DNA of 64,000 nt from Clostridiales bacterium (GTDB taxonomy: Bacteria; Bacillota; Clostridia; Oscillospirales; Oscillospiraceae), in contig JAAYBD010000030.1 in assembly GCA_012719035.1 (NCBI GenBank), positions 1 through 64,000 of the forward strand, given 5' to 3'. The first letter of the stretch is position 1; each line of letters begins with the position of its first letter. A model generated the notes under the pieces. That model saw only the letters and a program-made list of their open reading frames with translations, was not told where the DNA came from and did no database searches. The position numbers and the translations under genes were made by a program. Positions 31,813 to 40,638 of the stretch are shown one piece after another.

Positions 31813-32862
31813 ATGAGCGACTGCAAAAAATATATAGAATCGATCAGTTCCATGATGGACGGGGAGTTGACTGCGGAGCAGGAATCAGAGCTTCGCACTC
31901 ACATGGAGCATTGTGCGGAATGCAGAAAAGTATACAATGCTTTCAAAAGTATTTCAGATTCATTGTCAGAAGATTTAATCCAGCCGCCTGAAACGCTCTC
32001 TGAGAGCATAATGTCTAAAATCAAGTTGCAGAACAAGAGCGGATATAAAAAACGTTTTGCATTTGGGCGGTTTACTGCTGTTGCCGCCTGTTTTGCCCTC
32101 ATATTGTTCGGTGCTTCGCGTTCCGGACTGTTGAGCGATTCAAGCAAAAAAGCTAATGAAACAGCTGTTGCTCCCAGAGAAATCGAAGTAAGAAGCGTTA
32201 CCGGCACTTGTGTACCTGAATCCGGAGTAAGTATTCAGGATGATTACGGGGCGGTGGAAAAGGATGCGCCTGCCGAATCTAAACCGGCATCCGAACATAA
32301 GGATAAGTCTGATGAGGCGGTCAGCGAAGAAGGCACAGTAATCCAGTTTGGGTTTACAACGCAAAATATGGCCATTCTGAACGGTACAAAAGCGCAGGAC
32401 ATTAAAAAGGAGCCTGTGTTCCTTTTTGAAGCTAAGGAATTCAGTGTTTATCAGGGCAAATATTATGCCGAGGAAAACAGCACAGATAAAAACACCCTTC
32501 TTTTTAACGTTTCGGGCGAAGAAGATATCAGCGCCTTTTCCCAGCTATTAGCTGCAATTCCCGAGAATAGCATCGAAAATAAGGCAGACGATAAAAAAAT
32601 TATTGAAGAAAGCCCTAAATACACTTTGCTCATTCCGGCGGATAAGGAAAAGGATGAAAAAGCCAAGGACAAAATCATAAGCATTTGGTATATAAAAGAA
32701 GAGATTTGGTGTGTTGCACAAGACGCCTGCCCGCCTGATAAAAATTCAGTTGCAGCAGCCGGTGTAAACAACGCTGAAAAAATTCTGTATAGAGGCGAAG
32801 GAATTCCCGATAAATTTGAAGAGCTTATAAAAAAGGTGAAAGAAAAGAACGGTATTATGTAA
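31813..32862 (+). CDS. Transmembrane anti-sigma factor with zinc-finger domain
   Basis: 349 residues. The N-terminal ZAS domain reads MSDCKKYIESISSMMDGELTAEQ with the HMEHCAEC zinc ligands. One membrane segment lies near 83-103 (FTAVAACFALILFGASRSGLL). The 245-residue outer part is Lys/Glu/Ala rich and low in complexity near residues 150-175, with a mixed alpha/beta end. It should hold the upstream ECF sigma inactive until its outer domain is cleaved. Terminated by the hairpin at 32880-32911. Confidence 0.88.
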   Translation: MSDCKKYIESISSMMDGELTAEQESELRTHMEHCAECRKVYNAFKSISDSLSEDLIQPPETLSESIMSKIKLQNKSGYKKRFAFGRFTAVAACFALILFGASRSGLLSDSSKKANETAVAPREIEVRSVTGTCVPESGVSIQDDYGAVEKDAPAESKPASEHKDKSDEAVSEEGTVIQFGFTTQNMAILNGTKAQDIKKEPVFLFEAKEFSVYQGKYYAEENSTDKNTLLFNVSGEEDISAFSQLLAAIPENSIENKADDKKIIEESPKYTLLIPADKEKDEKAKDKIISIWYIKEEIWCVAQDACPPDKNSVAAAGVNNAEKILYRGEGIPDKFEELIKKVKEKNGIM

Positions 32863-32879
32863 ATCGATTTGGTTTTTAA

Positions 32880-32911
32880 AAGCCGCTGTCTGATGTTTTA
32901 GACAGCGGCTT
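32880..32911. terminator. Bidirectional terminator
   Basis: AAGCCGCTGTCT (32880-32891) and AGACAGCGGCTT (32900-32911) form a perfect 12-bp stem with an 8-nt loop, followed by ATTAATTAT. It ends both the sigma/anti-sigma transcript and the convergent nadA gene. Confidence 0.85.
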
Positions 32912-32930
32912 ATTAATTATGTCAACTTTT

Positions 32931-33836
32931 CTATCCTATGCTGACCATACGCTCCAGACTTGCTTTTGCGCCGAGCATTTCGTTTTCGGGCAGTTCGATG
33001 GGGCTGCGCTTTCCCTCAAGACAGGCAAGAACATCCTCAAGCTCCGTCTTTTTCATGTCGGGGCAGACGAATTCGTCTTTCACCATCAGGAATTTCTTTT
33101 CGGGCAGCTCGCGCTTGAGGATATCGTAAACTCCGATCTCTGTGCCGATGATCATCTCTTTCGCATCGGTATTGCGGGCATAATCCAAAATACCCGCAGT
33201 TGAGCCGATGTAGTCGGCATGTGCAAGCACGTCCGGTCTGCACTCGGGATGAACAAGCAGGCACGCCTCAGGCGAAGCCTTTTTTGCTGCAACAGCATCC
33301 TCTGGGGAAACTCCGTTATGGATCGGGCAGTATCCCTCGAAGAGAATGATTTCCTTTTCGGGAACCTTCTTCGCAACGTATGCACCCAAATTTCTGTCGG
33401 GCACGAATATTATCTGCCTGTTCGGAAGAGAGCGCACAATGGCTTCAGCAGAGGAGGAGGTGCAGCATATGTCGCTTACAGCTTTGACGGCGGCGGAGGA
33501 ATTGACATAGCATACGACAGCGGCTTTAGGATACTTCCTGCGAAGCGACAAGACGTCATCCGGACATATCATATCAGCCATCGGACATCCGGCAGCTTCA
33601 AATGGAAGATAAACAGTTTTGCCGGGATTTAAAATCTTGGCGCTTTCCGCCATAAAACGTACGCCGCAGAGGATGATAATATCCTGCTCTGCTTTCTGGG
33701 CGAGCTTTGCAAGTGCGAATGAGTCGCCGACAGCATCGGATATGTCCTGTACGGGCAAGGCCTGATAATAATGAGAAAGTATAAGAGCACCGCGCTCTTT
33801 TTTTAGAGATATTATTTTTTTCTGAATTTCATTCAT
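32931..33836 (-). CDS. nadA: Quinolinate synthase A
   Basis: 301 residues from ATG 33836. NadA makes quinolinate from iminoaspartate and dihydroxyacetone phosphate, the first steps of NAD biosynthesis, with a [4Fe-4S] cluster. Motifs: LSHYYQALPVQDISDAVGDS, the Cys in IILCGVRFMAESAKILNP, VVCYVNSSAAVKAVSDICCTSSSA, the HNGVSPED loop and LLVHPECRPDV. A longer open frame to 34013 has no family similarity. nadB and nadC are not adjacent, which is unusual for clostridia, where nadABC often cluster. Confidence 0.95.
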   Translation of the reverse strand: MNEIQKKIISLKKERGALILSHYYQALPVQDISDAVGDSFALAKLAQKAEQDIIILCGVRFMAESAKILNPGKTVYLPFEAAGCPMADMICPDDVLSLRRKYPKAAVVCYVNSSAAVKAVSDICCTSSSAEAIVRSLPNRQIIFVPDRNLGAYVAKKVPEKEIILFEGYCPIHNGVSPEDAVAAKKASPEACLLVHPECRPDVLAHADYIGSTAGILDYARNTDAKEMIIGTEIGVYDILKRELPEKKFLMVKDEFVCPDMKKTELEDVLACLEGKRSPIELPENEMLGAKASLERMVSIG

Positions 33837-34093
33837 ATGAGTACAGCTTTCCTTTCGGGCTACGGCAATTACTTTGGCAGGCTGCCGTTTTATATTTAAA
33901 GGTTCGGATGTGCGTTTAAATATAGCATAAAAAGTTGTAAAATACAAACATTTATATATGAGTATGTTTTTGCCGGCGAATTGTAAATTATGTAATATTT
34001 TCAAAGTTTCCATTTATTTTATTTCGGATATGTGCTAAAATTTAACATGTAGGAGTTTGTATTAACTCCGGCATACAAAAGGAGAGGAAACCA

Positions 34094-34798
34094 ATGAAAA
34101 TAAATCGTGCGGCAATAAAGCAAAACGCCAAAAATATTATTTCCACAGCGAAACCCAGCCCTATACTTATAGGGATTGCATTTATATGTATAGCGTGGAC
34201 CCTTGAATTTTTGATGTTGACTGTCAGCGGACATTACGAAGTGTATATGAAAACTATGGAACAGATAATGGCGGGTAATTTGGATTATATTCCTATTATG
34301 CCTAAGGTCAATCCATGGGGAGCGGCGCTTGGAATCGCTATTTTGATGATGCTCATTATGATGAAAGTAGGATTCACTATTTACTGCATGAATATATGCC
34401 ATTTCCGCAATGCCGGTTTAGGAAATCTTTTTGACGGATTTGCTATTTTCTTTAAATCGCTTTGGCTGCATATACTTATGTTTGCATTTGTCTACCTATG
34501 GAGCCTTCTGCTGATTGTTCCCGGCATTATTGCTGCTTATCGCTATCGCATGGCGCTCTATATAATGCTCGACAATCCCCAGCTAAGCGCTATGGAATGT
34601 ATAAGAGCAAGCAAAGAAATGATGGACGGAAGGAAAGGCGAACTTTTTGTTCTTGACTTGAGCTTTTTGGGATGGTACTTGCTTGCCGCATTTCCTTTTG
34701 TTACGATTTGGGTAACGCCGTATACTTCTGTTACCTATACGAATTATTATATTGCGTTGAGGGATATGCCGGTTTCGGAATATGACCTTCAGATATAG
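34094..34798 (+). CDS. DUF975 family integral membrane protein
   Basis: 234 residues. Several membrane segments: PILIGIAFICIAWTLEFLML, WGAALGIAILMMLIMMKVGF, LWLHILMFAFVYLWSLLLIVPG and FLGWYLLAAFPFVTIWVTPY. DUF975 features are IVPGIIAAYRYRMALYIMLDN and the ASKEMMDGRKGELFVLDLSFLGWY segment. The family is common in Firmicutes with unknown role. An extended -10 (TGC TAAAAT, 34036-34041) precedes it. The next gene starts 29 bp downstream. Confidence 0.85.
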   Translation: MKINRAAIKQNAKNIISTAKPSPILIGIAFICIAWTLEFLMLTVSGHYEVYMKTMEQIMAGNLDYIPIMPKVNPWGAALGIAILMMLIMMKVGFTIYCMNICHFRNAGLGNLFDGFAIFFKSLWLHILMFAFVYLWSLLLIVPGIIAAYRYRMALYIMLDNPQLSAMECIRASKEMMDGRKGELFVLDLSFLGWYLLAAFPFVTIWVTPYTSVTYTNYYIALRDMPVSEYDLQI

Positions 34799-34827
34799 GA
34801 CTTCGTGGATTAAAAGGGGTTTTCAGT

Positions 34828-35532
34828 ATGTATAATTTGAGCTGCGTTTTTTCCGTTATCTGTTCTGTAATACTGCCGATTGGGATGGCTGTTCTTTTCT
34901 GCGTCCGCAATAAGAATAGTTGGAAGCCGATTCTGTTTGGTGCATTGACCTTTGTTGTTTTCCAAGTGTTTATTCGCATACCTATACTTGAATACGCTAT
35001 GTCGGAAACAGAGTGGTTCATAATCATGAGCTCGACACAGCCGTTTCTGTATGCACTCTTTTTAGGCTCTACGGCGGGGCTTGTTGAAGAAGGCGGACGG
35101 TTTCTTGTCATGTCGCAGCTGATGAAAAAGCAAAGAAGCACATTGGACGCTATCGCGTTCGGGGTGGGGCATGGCGGTATAGAAGCTATTCTTTTTGTGG
35201 GTATCAAAGCTGTGGGGCTGCTTCTGTCGCCTATAGAACAGGCCGCCCCGAGTGAGGTGTTCGCGGCGGGTGCAGAGCGCCTTTCGGCGATTGCCATGCA
35301 AATCACGTTCTCTGTGATGGTCATGAAGAGTGTGCGTGAAAGGAAATATATATGGCTTTTGCTGCCGTTTATCATCCATACCTGCGTTAACCTTGGTGCA
35401 GCTCTTGCTATAAGCGGCGTGAATATCTGGATAATTGAGGTATCTTTTTTGCTTGCCGCAGCACTTATGGTATGGTTTGTGGTAAAGGAGTATAGAAAAG
35501 AAAAGCCCGATCCCCGACAGACGGAAGCTTAG
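34828..35532 (+). CDS. YhfC family intramembrane metalloprotease-like protein
   Basis: 234 residues with seven or so membrane helices (SVICSVILPIGMAVLFC, ILFGALTFVVFQVFIRIPI, LYALFLGSTAGLVEEGGRFLVM, AIAFGVGHGGIEAILFVGI, FIIHTCVNLGAALAIS). The EEGGR and GHGGIEA motifs with the later His (IIHT) are the CPBP/YhfC-type putative metal site. A membrane protease or unknown membrane function is inferred from the family. It may form an operon with the DUF975 gene and ends at the terminator 35571-35624. Confidence 0.85.
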   Translation: MYNLSCVFSVICSVILPIGMAVLFCVRNKNSWKPILFGALTFVVFQVFIRIPILEYAMSETEWFIIMSSTQPFLYALFLGSTAGLVEEGGRFLVMSQLMKKQRSTLDAIAFGVGHGGIEAILFVGIKAVGLLLSPIEQAAPSEVFAAGAERLSAIAMQITFSVMVMKSVRERKYIWLLLPFIIHTCVNLGAALAISGVNIWIIEVSFLLAAALMVWFVVKEYRKEKPDPRQTEA

Positions 35533-35570
35533 AAAGACCGTTTTGTGCAATAAATTCAAATAAATAAAAT

Positions 35571-35624
35571 AAAAGCGCTCCCACTTCTGCACGCGGATGC
35601 CAAATGCAGAAAGGGAGCGCTTTT
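35571..35624. terminator. Bidirectional terminator with an extended stem
   Basis: AAAAGCGCTCCC (35571-35582) and GGGAGCGCTTTT (35613-35624), with inner TTCTGCA/TGCAGAA. It lies between the convergent YhfC-like and DegV genes. Confidence 0.85.
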
Positions 35625-35633
35625 GCCATATTT

Positions 35634-36521
35634 TTATATTACCCTTTCATCGCCGAAGAAGAAAAGAGCGACTGTGCCGGGTCCTGTGTGCGCACCGATA
35701 ACCGTTCCGACACTGTTTATGAGCACTTTTCCGTCAAGCTTGGGAAAGCGGGCCTCGACAAGGTCCGCCACTGCGCGGGCATCCTCAAAACAGTCGGAGT
35801 TGCTGATATAACATTTTCCGCTGTAAGCGAGACCGTTTTCGGCGTGCTCCTCCATACGGTTCACGATTTCGGCTATAACCTTTTTCTTGGTGCGGATTTT
35901 CTCACGGGGAATGAGTCTGCCTTCTGTGTTCATGTTTAGCAGAGGGCAGATTTTTAATATTGTGCCGAACACTGCGGAGGCTCTGGATATTCGACCCCCG
36001 CGATAGTAGCTGGAAAGGTCGGTGGAAAAGAACCAGTGATGCAGACGAAGCTTGTTTTTCTCAAGCCATTCGCGCGTTTCGTCAAGGGATTTGCCCTCGT
36101 CGCGCATCTCACAGGCCATGGTTACAAGCAAACCATATCCGCTTGAAGCTCCTAAAGAATCCACTATTTCGATTCTTCGCTCAGGGTATTTTTGCAGCAT
36201 GGTGCTCCGAGCGCTGTTAGCCGAGTTTATTGTACCCGAAATACCGCTTGACAGGGTGATATGGAGTATGTCCATGCCCGCTTCAAGCAAAGGCTCCCAC
36301 ATTTTTTCGTATTGTCCGGCATTTACCTGACTTGTGGTGGGGCTTGCACCTTCGGCTATTTTTCTGTAGAAAACATTGAAAGGCATGGACTGCCCTAAAT
36401 CATCAGGATATTCTTTACCGTCCATTATAAAATGAAAGTTTGCGTAGGGAATGTCGTTTAAACGGAAAAACTCGATCGGCATATCGGCTGTCGAGCAGCA
36501 AGTCAAAGAGAACTGTTTCAT
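35634..36521 (-). CDS. DegV family fatty acid-binding protein
   Basis: 295 residues. DegV/FakB proteins bind fatty acids for phosphorylation by FakA. Family marks: CCSTADMP at the start, GASPTTSQVNAGQY, ILHITLSSGISGTINSANSA, VDSLGASSGYGLLVTMACEM, and the domain 2 segments SSYYRGGRISRASA and GPGTVALFFFGDE. It is a single gene in its own transcript; FakA is not next to it. Confidence 0.92.
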   Translation of the reverse strand: MKQFSLTCCSTADMPIEFFRLNDIPYANFHFIMDGKEYPDDLGQSMPFNVFYRKIAEGASPTTSQVNAGQYEKMWEPLLEAGMDILHITLSSGISGTINSANSARSTMLQKYPERRIEIVDSLGASSGYGLLVTMACEMRDEGKSLDETREWLEKNKLRLHHWFFSTDLSSYYRGGRISRASAVFGTILKICPLLNMNTEGRLIPREKIRTKKKVIAEIVNRMEEHAENGLAYSGKCYISNSDCFEDARAVADLVEARFPKLDGKVLINSVGTVIGAHTGPGTVALFFFGDERVI

Positions 36522-36739
36522 ATTGACGACCTTTCAAATGGTAATTGATATTAGATTACGAGTTATTCAAGATGATTATATAACACGTGGATATATATGT
36601 CAATAAGATATGAAAGCACATATTATGCTATTTGAAATAATAGGTAAGCTTGCCATACTGTCTTAAAATCGATAAATCTCGTGGCGACAACAATTTTTTT
36701 GAAGTATAAAAAGTATAACGAGTATAACAAATAATACTA

Positions 36740-37169
36740 AAGAATCTACGGGTCCGACAGAAGCCCGGCAAGGAAAAAAAGCGGAGGAAATGATCGGCTC
36801 CTTAGGGATGAATGAAATAAGCGAAGAGAAAGCAAAAACCTTATCGGGCGGCTGGCAGAGACGTTTGAGTATAGCTATGGCGCTTATAAGCGAACCATAG
36901 GCTTTGTTTCTGGGTGAACCGACTCTGGGGCTTGATGTAATAGCAAGACGCGAGCTGTGAAGCATAATCGAAAACCTGAAAGGCAAATTACGATAGTACT
37001 CACGACCCGCTATCTGGAGGAGGCGCATTCGCTTTCCGACAGAATAGGCATTATGGCAAAAGGGAGGCTGACCGCGTTAGGTACGTCAGATAAAATCATA
37101 AGGGAAGCAAAAGCCGATAATTTTGAGGATGCGTTTTTGCATTTTGCAAGAGAGGGGGCTGCGGTATGA
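36740..37169 (+). pseudogene. ABC transporter ATPase pseudogene
   Basis: The C-terminal half of an ABC-2 type ATPase survives: KAEEMIGSLGMNE, the signature LSGGWQRRLSIAMALISEP, then LFLGEPTLGLDVIARREL and LTTRYLEEAHSLSDRIGIMAKGRL. Lesions: no N-terminal Walker A, TAG at 36898-36900, TGA at 36958-36960, a shift near 36990, the Walker B Asp changed to Gly (GEPT) and the H-loop His to Arg (TRYLEEA). Its end overlaps the permease start by ATGA, a relic of the operon. Confidence 0.85.
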
Positions 37170-37818
37170 GGACAAAAGCCTTTGCACTTCGCAATTATAA
37201 GGAGATTGTAAGAGATAAACTAAACATAGCTTTTGGTCTGGGTTTTCCAATTATTGTGCTCCTTCTTTTGTCACTTATACAATCTAATATACCCGTTTCG
37301 CTATTTGAAATAAACAAGCTGTCACCGGAAATTGCGGTTTTCGGTCTTTCGTTTATATCCTTGTTTTTGGGAATGCTTATTGCCAAGGACAGAGTAAGCT
37401 CATTTATGCTGCGCCTTTTTACATCACCGCTGACAGCAGGGAACTTTATTCTGGTGTGCACTATCTCTTTTTCCGCTGGCGATAGCGCAGATATCAGTCT
37501 GTTTTATTGCGGCAATATTCCTTGGGCTTGAAGTGAGCATTAATATTCTTCCGACAATAGCCGTTCTGATCCCTGCGGCGCTGCTTTTTATCGTGATCGG
37601 GCTTCTCTGCGGAAGCGTCTTCACCAACAGACAGGTGGGGGGGAGTTTGCGGTGCCCTGCCGTTTATGCACGCCGTAAACGCCGGAAGGGCGGCGCATAC
37701 CGGAAACTTTCCGGATATCTTTCCGGATTTGCGGTGGGTTATAGGCTATTCGCTCATCCTAATCGTGCTTGCCGTAATTGTATTTATCCGAAAAATGAAC
37801 AGTGACAGTACAAATTAG
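37166..37818 (+). pseudogene. ABC-2 type permease pseudogene
   Basis: From ATG 37166 the frame gives MRTKAFALRNYKEIVRDKLNIAFGLG and several hydrophobic segments (FPIIVLLLLSLIQ; AVFGLSFISLFLGMLIAKDRVSSFMLRLFTSP). A shift near 37455 moves to LFPLAIAQISVCFIAAIFLGLE, and one near 37640, in a G-run, to the C-terminal WVIGYSLILIVLAVIVFIRKM, stop at 37816-37818. Partner of the broken ATPase upstream; the exporter is dead. Confidence 0.82.
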
Positions 37819-37922
37819 TCATTTTATTGATCAATATGATGAGCGGGGACCGGGTTGAGGACTCCGCTTATTGTACATTTTGCTTTTTATGAAGTTCTCT
37901 GAAAAGTAAAGAACAAAAATAC

Positions 37923-37951
37923 TTGACAGGGAAGTGAGATTATGGTAATCT
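37923..37951 (+). promoter_or_regulatory. Promoter of the DUF2325 gene
   Basis: TTGACA (37923-37928), exact 17-bp spacer, TAATCT (37946-37951). Strong sigma-A type. Confidence 0.75.
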
Positions 37952-37958
37952 GACATCA

Positions 37959-38051
37959 GTTAGTTAAAACTAACCAACAAATGAAAGTTACATAAGCGTT
38001 TTTTGAAGGTGGAGTATAAATTTTTTCTGGATGGGTTAGGAAGCGCTAACC
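37959..38051 (+). promoter_or_regulatory. Two TTAG/CTAA dyads, candidate metal-regulator operators
   Basis: GTTAGTT-AA-AACTAAC (37959-37974) lies at the expected transcription start, and GGTTAG-GAAGCG-CTAACC (38034-38051) lies just before the ribosome binding site. Both carry the TTAG...CTAA arms typical of DtxR/IdeR/MntR-family sites. Control of the DUF2325 gene by iron or manganese is inferred. Confidence 0.5.
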
Positions 38052-38068
38052 GTTAAGGAGGTTCGCGA

Positions 38069-38365
38069 ATGAGCGTTATAATTATAGGCGGAAATGAGCG
38101 CATGGAAAGAATATATTCGGACGCATGCCGCGAGCATGGGTGTAAGGCAAAAATTTTCACGAAAGCAAGCGGAGATATTAGCAAGAAAGTAGGTTCGGCG
38201 GATTTGTTTGTGCTGTTCACGAACACAGTTTCTCACAACCTTGTAAAAACGGCACTAAACGAGGCAAGACGCTGCAATGCCGATGTTGAACGCTGCCACA
38301 GCAGCAGTTTGAGCGCGCTTAAAAATATTCTTCAGGAGCGTTTTCCCCAGCAAACCTGTGTTTAA
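38069..38365 (+). CDS. DUF2325 domain protein
   Basis: 98 residues. MSVIIIGGNERMERIY starts a Rossmann-like fold, followed by the DUF2325 signature TNTVSHNLVKTALNEARRCN and VERCHSSSLSALKNIL. Small proteins of this family often accompany ferrous iron transport (Feo) genes in clostridia; none is next to it here. The start follows AAGGAGG. Paired TTAG/CTAA dyads in its leader suggest metal-dependent control. Confidence 0.85.
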   Translation: MSVIIIGGNERMERIYSDACREHGCKAKIFTKASGDISKKVGSADLFVLFTNTVSHNLVKTALNEARRCNADVERCHSSSLSALKNILQERFPQQTCV

Positions 38366-38377
38366 AGCGCAGCGCTA

Positions 38378-38420
38378 AAGAAAAGAGTCTGTTAGGATTA
38401 TCCTAACAGACTCTTTTCTT
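38378..38420. terminator. Very strong bidirectional terminator
   Basis: A perfect 20-bp stem: 5' arm 38378-38397 and 3' arm 38401-38420, 3-nt loop TTA, with A- and T-rich ends. It separates the convergent DUF2325 and HAD genes. Confidence 0.92.
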
Positions 38421-38442
38421 CATATATCTTTGACGGAAACTG

Positions 38443-39093
38443 TTAAATCAGAATATCCGCAAGCTCATTTAGATCCTCAGCAATGCGGATGACGCCTGCG
38501 TCCTCAAGTTCTTTCCGCTCGCCGTAGCCGTAAAGAACGCCGATGCAGTCCAAGCCGTTTTTCTTAGCGCCTATAACATCGTGTGCCCGGTCGCCGATCA
38601 TTACGACCTTTGATTTGTCTGTAATCGCGCAGGTTTCCAAAGCATATGCTATGACCTCGTCTTTTTTGGTTCTCGTTTCGTCGATAGTGCTTCCGGCGAT
38701 ATACAGGAAATAATGGTCGATGCCGTATCTTTGCAGTATTGTCCTTGCAAAAGGCTCGGGCTTGGATGTGGCAACAACAGGAATCATGCCGGCTTGTGTG
38801 AGTTTTTTCAGCAGGAGGTCCATACCCTCGTACATCGAATTTTCAAGGATTCCTTTTTCTTGATAATATTCGCGGAAAAACTTGACCGCCTGTTCCGTTT
38901 CCTCGGACGAATATCCGTAGTACATCGAAAACGACTCGGCAAGGGGAGGGCCTACGAATTTTTTGAGCTGTTCTCTGTCTTTTATCTCTGTGCCCATATG
39001 GTTCAGAGCATAGGTGACCGAATTGACTATTCCGGGGGCGGAATCGCTGATGGTTCCGTCTAAATCGAAAAAGATATAAGTGTATTTTTTCAT
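38443..39093 (-). CDS. HAD family phosphatase (phosphoglycolate phosphatase / PpaX-like)
   Basis: 216 residues. HAD motif I FFDLDGTISDS (nucleophile Asp), motif II VATSKPEPFA (the Thr/Ser site), motif III KKDEV, and motif IV VVMIGDRAHDVIGAKKNG. The helical cap lies between motifs I and II. Substrates in this subfamily include phosphoglycolate, pyrophosphate and P-nitrophenyl phosphates; the exact one is unknown. Confidence 0.88.
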   Translation of the reverse strand: MKKYTYIFFDLDGTISDSAPGIVNSVTYALNHMGTEIKDREQLKKFVGPPLAESFSMYYGYSSEETEQAVKFFREYYQEKGILENSMYEGMDLLLKKLTQAGMIPVVATSKPEPFARTILQRYGIDHYFLYIAGSTIDETRTKKDEVIAYALETCAITDKSKVVMIGDRAHDVIGAKKNGLDCIGVLYGYGERKELEDAGVIRIAEDLNELADILI

Positions 39094-39321
39094 GTGTAAA
39101 CTCCTTGATGCGATGGTAGGGGACTTGTTGATTGCAAAAGCTTTACTTTAAAATATGCTTAAAAAAGCGGCGTATATTTTGTTGAGTGTATCATTTTATG
39201 CCATATAAATCAACTGTATTCGGCAATAATTTGATTCGGCAGGCAAAATAAAACGCATGCCGGAATCAGCGCTTTTTTCAATAGGTGCGGGAATTTTTTA
39301 TAAAACCTCTGTGAAAAAATA

Positions 39322-39350
39322 TTGAAAAATCAATCTGTGTCTTGTACAAT
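39322..39350 (+). promoter_or_regulatory. Promoter of the DUF368 gene
   Basis: TTGAAA (39322-39327), 17-bp spacer, TACAAT (39345-39350). The implied start near 39357 places the first in-frame ATG (39359) at the mRNA end, which supports ATG 39398 as the true start. The 304-bp gap 39094-39397 otherwise shows nothing I can name. Confidence 0.65.
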
Positions 39351-39397
39351 GTTTTCATATGATGCCGGCAGGCATAAAAAACCAAAGGATTAAAAAC

Positions 39398-40237
39398 ATG
39401 AATTTTATCGCAAGTATGCTCAAAGGAATGATTATCGGTCTGGGGTGCATTGCACCCGGCTTCAGCGGCGGCGCCATAGCAGTTGTTTTTGGGCTGTACG
39501 ACAAGTTAATCGATGCTATTGCCCATTTCTATATCGATTTTAAAAAGAAGTTCTTTTTTCTGCTTCCATATGCCATCGGGGGCGCCGTCAGCGTTCTGCT
39601 CTTCAGCAAGGTATTGACATTTCTGTTCGGTCATTATGAAATTATCACACTTTGCGCCTTAATAGGACTTATGCTCGGTTCCCTGCCCTCTGTGTACGAG
39701 GAAACCATGTCGCATGGCTTTAAAAAACGCTATATCTTGTATTTTGCCTTTGCACTTATACTGACTGTTTTATTCGCCGTACTCAACGGAAACGTGTCCG
39801 GCTCCGGACGGTATGCCCCCGATTCATGGCCTATGCTGTTTTTGGCAGGCATCATAATTGCTTTCGGCACTATAATACCGGGTATCAGCGCTTCGTTTAT
39901 ACTGATGTACCTGGGGCTTTACAATACACTTTTATCGATTATGGATTCGCTGGATATTATTAGAATGATTCCCGTAGGACTCGGCGCTGTGATAAGCGCA
40001 CTGCTCTTTTCTAAGGCTATCAGTTATGCGTACAGGAAAGCTGCCGGAGCCATCAGTTTTGCGGTGTTCGGGCTGCTGTGCGGCTCTGTGCTGTCAGTAT
40101 TCCCGCCGCTGCCGCTTGATAAGCCGCAGACATGGACGGCTATCGGACTAATGGTGCTGTGCGCGGGAGCTTCCTTTGCGGGCATTAATCTGCAGAAAAA
40201 ATACTCCTCCGGAAAGAATAATCCTAAAAAGCAGTGA
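39398..40237 (+). CDS. DUF368 membrane protein (PopT-type undecaprenyl phosphate transporter family)
   Basis: 279 residues. Eight or more hydrophobic helices. The two inverted-repeat motifs of DUF368 are clear: GLGCIAPGFSGGAIAVVFGLYDKLI near residue 12 and FGTIIPGISASFILMYLGLYNTLL near residue 155. DUF368 (PopT) and DedA proteins have been shown in other bacteria to recycle undecaprenyl phosphate across the membrane, which would serve wall synthesis here. AAAGGATT precedes ATG 39398. Confidence 0.87.
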   Translation: MNFIASMLKGMIIGLGCIAPGFSGGAIAVVFGLYDKLIDAIAHFYIDFKKKFFFLLPYAIGGAVSVLLFSKVLTFLFGHYEIITLCALIGLMLGSLPSVYEETMSHGFKKRYILYFAFALILTVLFAVLNGNVSGSGRYAPDSWPMLFLAGIIIAFGTIIPGISASFILMYLGLYNTLLSIMDSLDIIRMIPVGLGAVISALLFSKAISYAYRKAAGAISFAVFGLLCGSVLSVFPPLPLDKPQTWTAIGLMVLCAGASFAGINLQKKYSSGKNNPKKQ

Positions 40238-40291
40238 CGATGCCGGAAGCTGTGAAAACTTTAAAAAAAGAACAATTACGAATAATAATAC

Positions 40292-40330
40292 GCCTGACAC
40301 CGCTTATAAGCAATGTCAGGCTGTGTTTTT
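40292..40330 (+). terminator. Terminator of the DUF368 gene
   Basis: GCCTGACA (40292-40299) and TGTCAGGC (40314-40321), 14-nt loop with inner CGCTTATAAGC, followed by TGTGTTTTT. Confidence 0.78.
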
Positions 40331-40445
40331 AATGATATTTTTGCCGATATCAAAAAGCTGATGCAATCTCAAAAAATATGGTATTGGCTCACAATTCTTA
40401 AAATTACATAAAAATCTGTGGGCTAAAAATACAAAGGGAATAGAA

Positions 40446-40476
40446 AAATCCCGCAATCTCAACGACTGCGGGATTT
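40446..40476 (-). terminator. Terminator of tRNA-Leu
   Basis: AAATCCCGCA (40446-40455) and TGCGGGATTT (40467-40476), 11-nt loop; on the minus strand it ends in ATTTTTCTA, 9 bp past the tRNA. Confidence 0.8.
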
Positions 40477-40484
40477 CACTTTTT

Positions 40485-40569
40485 TGGTGCGAGAGATGGG
40501 ACTTGAACCCACACGCCATTTGACACACGCCCCTCAAACGTGCCTGTCTACCGGTTCCAGCACTCTCGC
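40485..40569 (-). tRNA. tRNA-Leu (anticodon GAG)
   Basis: 85 nt with encoded CCA. Acceptor stem GCGAGAG/CTCTCGC, D arm with AACCGGTAGAC, anticodon loop TTGAGGG (anticodon GAG), a long class II variable arm (GTCAAATGGC region), T arm GTGGGTTCAAGTCCCAT. Own terminator follows. Confidence 0.95.
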
Positions 40570-40638
40570 ATATCCTGCATCCGCACAACGGACGCAAGGG
40601 TTATTATAGCAGAAAAGATAGTTTTGTCAACATAAAAA

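Noticed and set aside
33837..34013. 59-residue extension of NadA
   Set aside because: The extra sequence has no family match and lies in the A/T-rich promoter region.
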